Assembly (NCBI RefSeq): GCF_954871325.1
Contig: NC_088776.1
Coordinates: 29,250,508-29,314,507, forward strand
Length of the DNA: 64,000 nt
Source of the DNA: Gordionus sp. m RMFG-2023
Taxonomy: Eukaryota; Nematomorpha; Gordioida; Chordodea; Parachordodidae
Direction: 5' to 3'
How positions within the stretch are numbered: the stretch's first letter is position 1; every line of letters starts with the position of its first letter. The notes beneath the pieces are model-generated. The model was given only the letters and a program-made list of their open reading frames with translations, did no database searches and was not told the DNA's origin. The translations under genes were made by a program, and so were the position numbers. Below, in pieces: positions 57,106 through 64,000 of the stretch.

Positions 57106-57245
57106 CTTATAAATATGGCTCGACACTTGTACCATTTTCTACAGAAGATGAACTAGCAGCTCAAAATTTATCATCATTTGGAAAAGATAACGAAATATAT
57201 CATGGAAAATCATTGCTCATAATTGGATATTCAAAATCTAAAAAT
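57106..57245 (+). CDS. XRCC5: Ku80 (XRCC5), exon 6
   Basis: The acceptor TTAACTTAAG|CT completes the codon begun by exon 5, then YKYGSTLVPFSTEDELAAQN, GKDNEIYHGKSLLIIGYSKS and KN. This matches human [20 protein letters not shown]...EGKCFSVLGFCKSSQ, the core of the Ku barrel. The exact end is uncertain: I place the donor at AAAAAT|GTACCT, since reading on meets a stop at 57264-57266. The following Ku80 block (FMGNQV...) was not found to 64000, so the rest of the gene is beyond the window or has been lost to insertions. Confidence 0.8.
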
Positions 57246-57649
57246 GTACCTTTTTATACATCATAAATTATTTTCATTTAATATTACGAAATAATATCCG
57301 TTTTTGTTTTTAACGAAGACTGTTTACATATTTAAACTTATTTACTGCCCGAAAGTACCCTTATCAGCTGATTGCCAGCCAATAGTTTTTTTTATAAAAT
57401 CTACTTGATGATCCAATTTTGATATTTGCAGTTGAGTTATCATTTTTATCTAAGGTTGGCAAATAAGGTCATCTGATAGAAAGTATATTTGACCAGTCAT
57501 ATATTCTAAATATTAAAAATATTATTATGTATTTTTTTAAATGAACTGTTTATCAATTTAATTGCATTAAAAGGTTAAATATAATATAATCTAGGAAATT
57601 TTGGAATCTTGAATTTTTGGAAAAAAATTAATTATTATTTCAGATATTA

Positions 57650-58660
57650 TATTTATAAATGTGATTAAGAAAGCATCATAAACTTTATAGTTATGATATC
57701 GGTTCTCCCGTATTTTATGGGGTTTTTAATATTCAGGAAAATCGCCATACTGGAGATTATTTTGAGGCAATTTAAAAATATAATTGAAGAATTAAATCCT
57801 ACACAAGTATATTCTTTAGTTGCGAATAATGTGCTAATATGAGCTTGGAGAATTTTAATTCAAATCAGCCTTTAGTCATATTCAATTTTATGGATATATC
57901 GCTCACACATTTCAATTATTTTTTCGAGAGAAAGTGTATATATTTGATTCATATATTTTTATTATAAAAAAATTGTTAAATTTTTAAAAAATAAAACTAT
58001 ACCAAGTGCACTATTTCTCCGCTACACCATGCCATATCATCTACTTTAAGTACTATTAATTTACGAGGTGGGCTTCTTTAATAAATATATGCAACAAATA
58101 CAAATTTGCAAAAGAGCTTTAAAAGCTTCCGTCATAAAGAAACTGTTATATATCATGAGAAATAAGTGATCATATTTTAGACAAAGAACAATTTTTTAGA
58201 TAAACTTAAACCGTTAGCTATGTCAATATTGAGAATTCAAGGGGACAAATGCACTTTCCCAAAATAAAAAATCGTAGTTATCTTTAAACCAACATTATTC
58301 AATCGATCGTGCCAATATCTTTTCATCATAAAAGAAATAAATTATAAATATGTTTGAAATAAGAAAAAATGATGTAAATACAACTGCTCATAATGCTAAT
58401 TACTTATTAGATCCCCAATATCAAGGACAACACAAATAATGAATTCGGCCAAGCTTGTGATATGATAAAAGAACTAGGAATTTTGCTTGATGGCAATAAT
58501 TAATCCATCTGTGGTGATATAATAAATTTTCGCTGTAAAAGCGCTATTTTTGTTAAAAAATAATGTGAAATACGTTAGAAATCATAACCATTAGTCAGAT
58601 TTCGGCATCAAGCTGGTGGAAGCATGGACTTATATTAATATAGACTGCTCTACGATTAAA
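57650..58660 (+). pseudogene. hAT transposase relic (DUF659-like)
   Basis: Blocks in several frames on the plus strand: ENRHTGDYFEA, then KNIIEELNPTQVYSLVANN (family: H.GE.I......VI.ELG...V...V.DNAANM), YGYIAHTFQLFF (family: GC.AHTL.LL), IMRNKSDHILDKEQFFDKLK after skipping a stop, then PLAMSILRIQGDKCTF (family: ...FW.....L..P....I...EGD...LS), and NANYLLDPQYQGQH (family: A.LLDP.YRG). The order is that of DUF659-type hAT proteins. It is interrupted many times. It lies downstream of Ku80 exon 6, probably inside an intron. Confidence 0.6.
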
Positions 58661-58984
58661 AAATTATTTTAATAAGATGTTTTATTGATTTTAAGGTTAA
58701 ATATTTATGAAATTTTATTTTATTATATTTATATCGCATATTATTATAAATTGCAAAACATTTTTTAATATCTTATAAAAATAATTAATTATTTATTAAA
58801 AAATTAATATTTTTATGATTATAGCAAATTAATTATTCATCATATGCCTTAATTTTATACTATTTACTTTTTTTTAAATTCTCTTTTTAAATCCCTTATT
58901 TTGGCCTTTTAATTATATGGTGCCAGCCGCAAAAAAAGAGAAGAAAAAGTAATTATATAATTTAATTTTTTTTTCATGGGGATT

Positions 58985-59085
58985 CGGAATATTAAAAAAA
59001 AAGATCCCGAATAAAACTTGGGGATTCAAGATCTTGAATCCCCACGTTGGGATTCCGAATCCCACATGATTCCATATCCCAATAC
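58985..59085. repeat. GATTC/GAATCCC repeat related to 4943-5221
   Basis: Words GGGATTCGGAAT, GGGGATTCAAGATCTTGAAT, CCCCACGTTGGGATTCCGAA and CCCACATGATTCCATATCCC form short inverted and direct copies. The last one matches the start of the 138-bp tandem unit near 4945. Confidence 0.55.
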
Positions 59086-59332
59086 GACAGTCTGTAAAAT
59101 TTTATTATTGGATAAATCCTGGCTTCGCCACTATTCATATATATATTATTTAAACAAAGTTTTTAAATTATTCTTTAAATTTATTAACAATTATAGTCAA
59201 ACCAATAGCAATACTAACAAGAAATAGAAGATATTGATTAAAAAACTTAATATAATACTTTGAACCAAAACCAATATTTTGTTAATGTTGGTTCCCATCC
59301 CAATACTATAGTATAATATAATTGCTTATAAT

Positions 59333-60260
59333 TAGGGCTGCGCCGATCCACATATTTTCACCGATCCGATATTGCTTTAAAACCGATCCGATACTGATCC
59401 GATATTTATATTAATTTTTCACCACCCCCATTTGAACCAAATGTAATTAAGAAATCAATATTTTTTATGCAAAAAATCAAATTATGCATTTAATTTAATT
59501 TCTTTATCTACAATTAAGACTATAATTAAAAAAACATATATTTGATAATATATCCATTTTATATTGGTATGAATTATAAAATTGTAATATATAATATATA
59601 AAATTTTAATATTTAATATATAAAATTGTAATATTTAATATATAAAATTGTAATATTTAATATATAAAATTGTAATATTTAATATATAAAATTGTAATAT
59701 TTAATATATAAAATTGTAATATTTAATATATAAAATTATAATATATTAGATTTTTTTTAAAAAATATGAGAGCCTCTAGATATTCTGGCAATAAGCTTAT
59801 ACGATATGGACTATCTATATCCCTTGCGTACTGAAGGCAGACTTATATGATTCCGCAGATAACGCATTTTGCAAAATTTCCTTTGTCTTTTGTATAATAT
59901 TTCCATTATTCAGATACCATATTTAAAAAAATTATTTTATTTAAAGTATAAATAATAAAATTGGCGTTATTATATAAAAAGATTTAAAATAAATAAAACT
60001 TTGGGTGTTCCTTTCTATTTTTATAAAAAAACTTTTAAAATAATATAAATCTATTTTAAAAAAGAAATAAAATTAAGAGGGTGTTGTGTATTTGCATATT
60101 TAGAAAATATTATAATAACGTAAACATAACATAAAATAACAAAAAAAAAGAAAAGTAAAAAGATCAAATCGGGCTTTTTACACGTATCGACCCGATCCGA
60201 TATTTTTGGAAAACGCTAAATATCAGTGCCGATCTGATATTTAATATCGACACAGCCCTA
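59333..60260 (-). mobile_element. Internally deleted derivative of the 10.7-kb hAT
   Basis: The ends are TAGGGCTGCGCCGATCC and ..TATCGACACAGCCCTA, as in the hAT at 10716-17283 but in the opposite orientation. The flanks CTTATAAT and CTTATATT agree in seven of eight bases. Reading the minus strand, the leader (ACTTTGGGTGTTCCTTTCTA in plus sense is AACACCCAAAGT) and the first ~20 codons of the BED transposase (..TKDKGNFAKC) are joined directly to the C-terminal block (AF.T.., DIDSP, LEAL). The middle of the gene is missing. A 22-bp repeat has expanded inside (59582-59745). Confidence 0.9.
59582..59745. repeat. 22-bp tandem repeat within the deleted hAT
   Basis: About seven copies of TATAAAATTGTAATATTTAA plus TA follow each other. 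The full-length element has a single related stretch (17020-17060), so the expansion is particular to this copy. Confidence 0.9.
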
Positions 60261-61369
60261 CTTATATTTTAATTCCATGATTAATTCAAAATATTATGAA
60301 AGAATATTATTCTATTATTAAAGTAATGCTTAAAATAATGATACATTAATTCATCTTTTTACCTATGCTTTTTAAAGTTTGAACTGCTGAATATTGAGGT
60401 TGAGATATTTGCGTTGGGATATAATCTACATTTCTTGGTAGGTACCATTAATTTTCTTTATTGTTATAAAATATATCAAATTGGGGTCAAGGAAGGGTTA
60501 AATCATCTTCATTCTGAAAAAGTAAGTACTATGGACATAATATTCTTAAAATAAATCATAAGAACAATAATATCGGTTCCCGTTCTAAATCGCGAAAACA
60601 AAAATCGCTAAAAATTGGGAACATGGCTTATATCTCCTAGAAAATTTTTAAAGTAAATTTGATATTAATATTAATAGATACTAGGGGACTAAACACTTGT
60701 ATTTAAATTGAAAATTTAAAAAAAATCGTTAAAATGGAAGAAATATCATCCAAAATTTGCAGGACTCCCCAGTACACAAGGTACTGGAGAGCCCTGAGGC
60801 CGCGCCGGGCCATCTAACTGATTTTATTAGCTTTTGCAAATAATATTATAAACATAAATGGCGATTAGTATTTACATAATAATATCGCGGATTTATACAA
60901 TACAATGATAAAATGGTGATAATGTTGATTGACGTCTGGGGGAAAATTTTTGGGGCCCAACGATCAAGGAATAAAACAATTTATTTTGAAGAATATAATC
61001 GAAAAACAATTGTTTATTTCTTGACTTGCCTATTTATAGGCATAGGACTTTCTTTCTTCACTCCTTTTTGGGCTGGATTTGGGTCCCTAAGAATTTTTCC
61101 CCCAGATCGGTTTTGATAATAGGGATTCGGCTTAATAGCGAGGGGAGGAGGGGTATTGCCTGTCCTCATTCCCACCCTTGGCCTAGTAATTTACATCTAT
61201 ACTTTTTAAGTATAACTTTGGGGCCATGGGTGGGTGATAGCTATTGAGCTGATAATTTTTAAGTGGTTTTTCCATGATATATAATTTATTTATTAATAAT
61301 GCTAGTATATATTTACAAAGTAGTTGTTAATAATTGGTTATAATATTGGGGGGGGGGGTGGTGCAAGGG
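60261..61369. other. Transition zone from AT-rich to GC-richer DNA
   Basis: Up to about 60730 it is AT-rich. At 60765-60791 CCAGTAC, ACAAG, GTACTGG forms a 7-bp stem, extended by CTC and GAG, followed by GCCGCGCCGGGCC. From 60900 on the composition rises. A plus-strand frame at 60913-61116 (68 codons, one hydrophobic stretch, ..CLFIGIGLSFFTPFWAGF) is not recognised. A G run at 61348-61361 precedes the retroelement. Confidence 0.5.
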
Positions 61370-63017
61370 CTATTGTTCCTCGGGGCCAACTCTTTGTTGT
61401 TCCTCGTTAGCTAATAGAACCGCCGAAGCTATAGTCTCGTCCGTCAAGTTGAGGGTGTCCTCAAAGATGGCCGGGTCGAAATCGTATTCTAGTGCATCGA
61501 TGTTTGCTGCTTCGGGGATGACAAAGTTTTGGCTGTCCACTTCCTCGTCTAATCTGAGGGGCGTCGAAGCTCTCATGAACGGGAAGGCTTGATCAATTGG
61601 GGGTATCTGCTAGATTCGCTTCGGAGGCTATCCAAGTTAGATTTCGGGCTAAGTGAACGAAATTGAGGAAACCAATTGCTAGCATTATCTTGGTAACCAG
61701 GAATTCGCAAGCTGGGGACCTTGATCCTCCCTTTTTGATTATGGTATACGCTACTTGGCTATCCGTGACCAAGGCTGGGACCGTGCCATATTTATTGAGG
61801 GCATATTTGCACCCTACCCAGATGGCCAAAAGCTCCTTCTGGTTTATATGATGAGTCGATTGGTCCGGTATTTCAAGAGCGTGCTTGGCTTCTTCAAATG
61901 TGAACGAGAAACGGTCCTCCATTCCGTCAGCTATACCAATATGAGTATTCGATGCATCCACATGAATAATGGCATTCACTGGGAAGGTGAAAGGAAACGG
62001 TCTCATTAAAGCTTTAATTGCTGCTACCGCTTTAGGGTACGCCTTGACATAATCTATTGGGGGGGGACTCCTCTGCATTAAGCATCGTATGGTAGTATGG
62101 CGCGAAAACCCTAGATAGTCCTGTTATAGAGTATGTATAATGATTTAGGATTCCTAGGACTTCCAAGGCAATGTCTCGTTCTATTGCCATGGCCTGTAAA
62201 GTGTGCATGTAAAGTACCACCTGGCAGAACCTTAATCGGGTTTTGTATCCTGGAATATGATATGCTCGTTTGCATGAAAGATTATGACATCGTCTAAGTA
62301 AACTGAATAATTAGCTGACTTGATCCATTTGGCACATAAATCTAGCACTATGTTTTGGAGGGCGTAGGGTGAGAAACCTGCCCCCATCGGGAGGGTCTTG
62401 TATCTGTACTTGTTGCTCGCTGTGGCGAAACCAAAAAATCGACGCCTGCTTTGGGCCAGTGGGATCGAATAGAAGGCTGATTTGAGGTCAATTTTCGTTG
62501 CTTTCCTCGCGCCGGCTAACATGGGGGCGATCATCGGGATTGTTTTGAGCTTGAATGGGTATTTGATCAAGTTTTTGGAGACGTTGGAGAAATCAGATAT
62601 GACCCTCGGGGTCCCGTCTGCTTTTGGGATGAGGAATAGTGGGGAACAGAATGTGGCATCCGTTTGTTCGATTACTCCCCCTTCTACTAGCTGGTTGACG
62701 ATCGGCATATACTTCGTGGCCAGTCTTATAAATCTGTTCTTGAAGAAGCCTCCGTTACCAGCTATGGCCTGGTTATCAAATTTGGGACAGAAACCCCTAA
62801 CTGCTATCTTCCTAGTAAACGACGATTGGAGGGGGTGTGGCTTCAAGGTAACAATGGACAGATCCATTCGGGCTTGGAGGTTAAGTTCGACTCCATCCGT
62901 GGTGTCTATGCCCATGAGTCGTAGCAGCCTGTGAAACCGGCCGATCGTAGCGCTATCTACCGTCGGCGCAGACGGAGGATTCGACGTTAACGGTGAGCCG
63001 ATCATTATGGCCAACAT
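61370..63017 (-). mobile_element. DIRS-like retroelement, RT and RNase H region, left arm of a palindrome (fossil)
   Basis: Parts in minus-strand order: reverse transcriptase about 63.0-62.2 kb (blocks VIEQTDATFCSPLFLIPKAD, IDLKSAFYSIPL, LPMGAGFSPYAL and the catalytic YLDD), RNase H about 62.1-61.6 kb (IIHVDASNTHIGI, HHINQKELLAIW, VTDSQVAYTIIKKGG), and a tail of acidic residues to 61370. YLDD and this RNase H style are typical of the DIRS/Ngaro order; integrase was not seen and no tyrosine recombinase lies within the window. GC content is about twice that of the host DNA. The copy is broken, with about three interruptions, yet looks young. Confidence 0.8.
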
Positions 63018-64000
63018 ATTCTCAAACAGAATATCACCATATAGTGCCGCTATTCTTCCTCCGTCTGCGCCGACGGTAGATAGCGCTACGATCGGCCGGT
63101 TTCACAGGCTGCTACGACTCATGGGCATAGACACCACGGATGGAGTCGAACTTAACCTCCAAGCCCGAATGGATCTGTCCATTGTTACCTTGAAGCCACA
63201 CCCCCTCCAATCGTCGTTTACTAGGAAGATAGCAGTTAGGGGTTTCTGTCCCAAATTTGATAACCAGGCCATAGCTGGTAACGGAGGCTTCTTCAAGAAC
63301 AGATTTATAAGACTGGCCACGAAGTATATGCCGATCGTCAACCAGCTAGTAGAAGGGGGAGTAATCGAACAAACGGATGCCACATTCTGTTCCCCACTAT
63401 TCCTCATCCCAAAAGCAGACGGGACCCCGAGGGTCATATCTGATTTCTCCAACGTCTCCAAAAACTTCATCAAATACCCATTCAAACTCAAAACAATCCC
63501 GATGATCGCCCCCATGTTAGCCGGCGCGAGGAAAGCAACGAAAATTGACCTCAAATCAGCCTTCTATTCGATCCCACTGGCCCAAAGCAGGCGTCGATTT
63601 TTTGGTTTCGCCACAGCGAGCAACAAGTACAGATACAAGACCCTCCCGATGGGGGCAGGTTTCTCACCCTACGCCCTCCAAAACATAGTGCTAGATATAT
63701 GTGCCAAATGGATCAAGTCAGCTAATTATTCAGTTTACTTAGACGATGTCATAATCTTTCATGCAAACGAGCATATCATATTCCAGGATACAAAACCCGA
63801 TTAAGGTTCTGCCAGGTGGTACTTTACAAGCACACTTTACAGGCCATGGCCATAGAACGAGACATTACCTTGGAAGTCCTAGGAATTCTAAATCATTATA
63901 CATACTCTATAACAGGACTATCTAGGGTTTTCGCGCCATACTACCATACGATGCTTAATGCAGAGGAGTCCCCCCCCAATAGATTATGTCAAGGCGTACC
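62036..64000. repeat. Nearly perfect palindrome, arms of at least 944 bp
   Basis: Left arm 62036-62979 and right arm 63057-64000 are inverted copies in exact register, with no length difference and only a handful of substitutions. The spacer is 77 bp (62980-63056). The right arm is cut by the window edge, so the true arm length is unknown. Confidence 0.95.
63007..64000 (+). mobile_element. DIRS-like retroelement, RT region, right arm (fossil)
   Basis: Plus-strand mirror of the left arm, with the same reverse transcriptase blocks (IDLKSAFYSIPL, YLDD) at about 63.1-63.8 kb. It runs off the window in the segment just before RNase H. It differs from the left arm at very few positions. Whether it is a head-to-head pair of insertions, the product of a fold-back duplication, or an assembly artefact cannot be told here. 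Confidence 0.8.

Noticed and set aside
60913-61247. Two overlapping plus-strand frames near the retroelement
   Set aside because: Unrecognised, short and overlapping in different frames. One hydrophobic stretch alone does not support a gene.
62482-62934. Open 150-residue frame antisense to the reverse transcriptase, and its mirror at 63102-63554
   Set aside because: It is the opposite strand of the conserved reverse transcriptase blocks, shows no family resemblance, and stays open because of the GC-rich codon pattern.

Overview
The window is very AT-rich eukaryotic DNA with a metazoan-type gene content. Two split host genes can be recognised. One is a cationic amino acid transporter of the SLC7A1-3 (CAT) type on the minus strand, with six exons between 25365 and 906; its 3' part lies beyond the left edge. 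The other is Ku80/XRCC5 on the plus strand, with six exons between 52075 and 57245; its 3' part was not found. The exons join with consistent GT-AG sites and matching phases. Low GC, introns as short as 39-44 bp, animal CAT and Ku80, and many hAT, Merlin, Helitron and integrase-type elements fit a small-genome or parasitic invertebrate such as a myxozoan. That placement is only a guess.

0-25 kb is the CAT gene. Intron 5 (1474-9566) and intron 1 (10246-25169) are filled with transposable elements: palindromic MITEs, several broken hAT transposases, an old reverse-transcriptase fragment, a LINE endonuclease piece, and a nested insertion. In the nest, an hAT element (10716-17283) with perfect 8-bp target duplications carries an inverted pair of Merlin (IS1016-like) transposons (10993-14800), also with perfect 8-bp duplications. 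Both Merlin transposase genes read through after splicing.

25-45 kb has no recognised host exon. It holds hAT relics with a MITE inserted, an integrase-bearing fossil with roughly 1-kb inverted arms and a cysteine-rich tail, a ~120-bp minisatellite with C-rich spacers, a LINE reverse-transcriptase piece, a 3.8-kb element with ~800-bp inverted ends coding for a transposase-like protein I cannot place, a piggyBac-like MITE inside it, and a further hAT relic split by a MITE.

45-51 kb is a rearranged Helitron. It has inverted fragments of its Rep region, a conserved N-terminal block (48331-48994), and a tandem array of ~335-bp units that each look like a pair of phase-0 exons. 52-57 kb is Ku80. 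57-60 kb holds an hAT relic and an internally deleted derivative of the 10.7-kb hAT. From about 60.9 kb the base composition rises sharply. The window ends inside a nearly perfect palindrome (arms of at least 944 bp) carrying the reverse transcriptase of a DIRS-like retroelement.

There is no sign of cooperation between the genes. The two host genes are unrelated neighbours embedded in transposon layers of different ages. No tRNA, rRNA or CRISPR array was seen.
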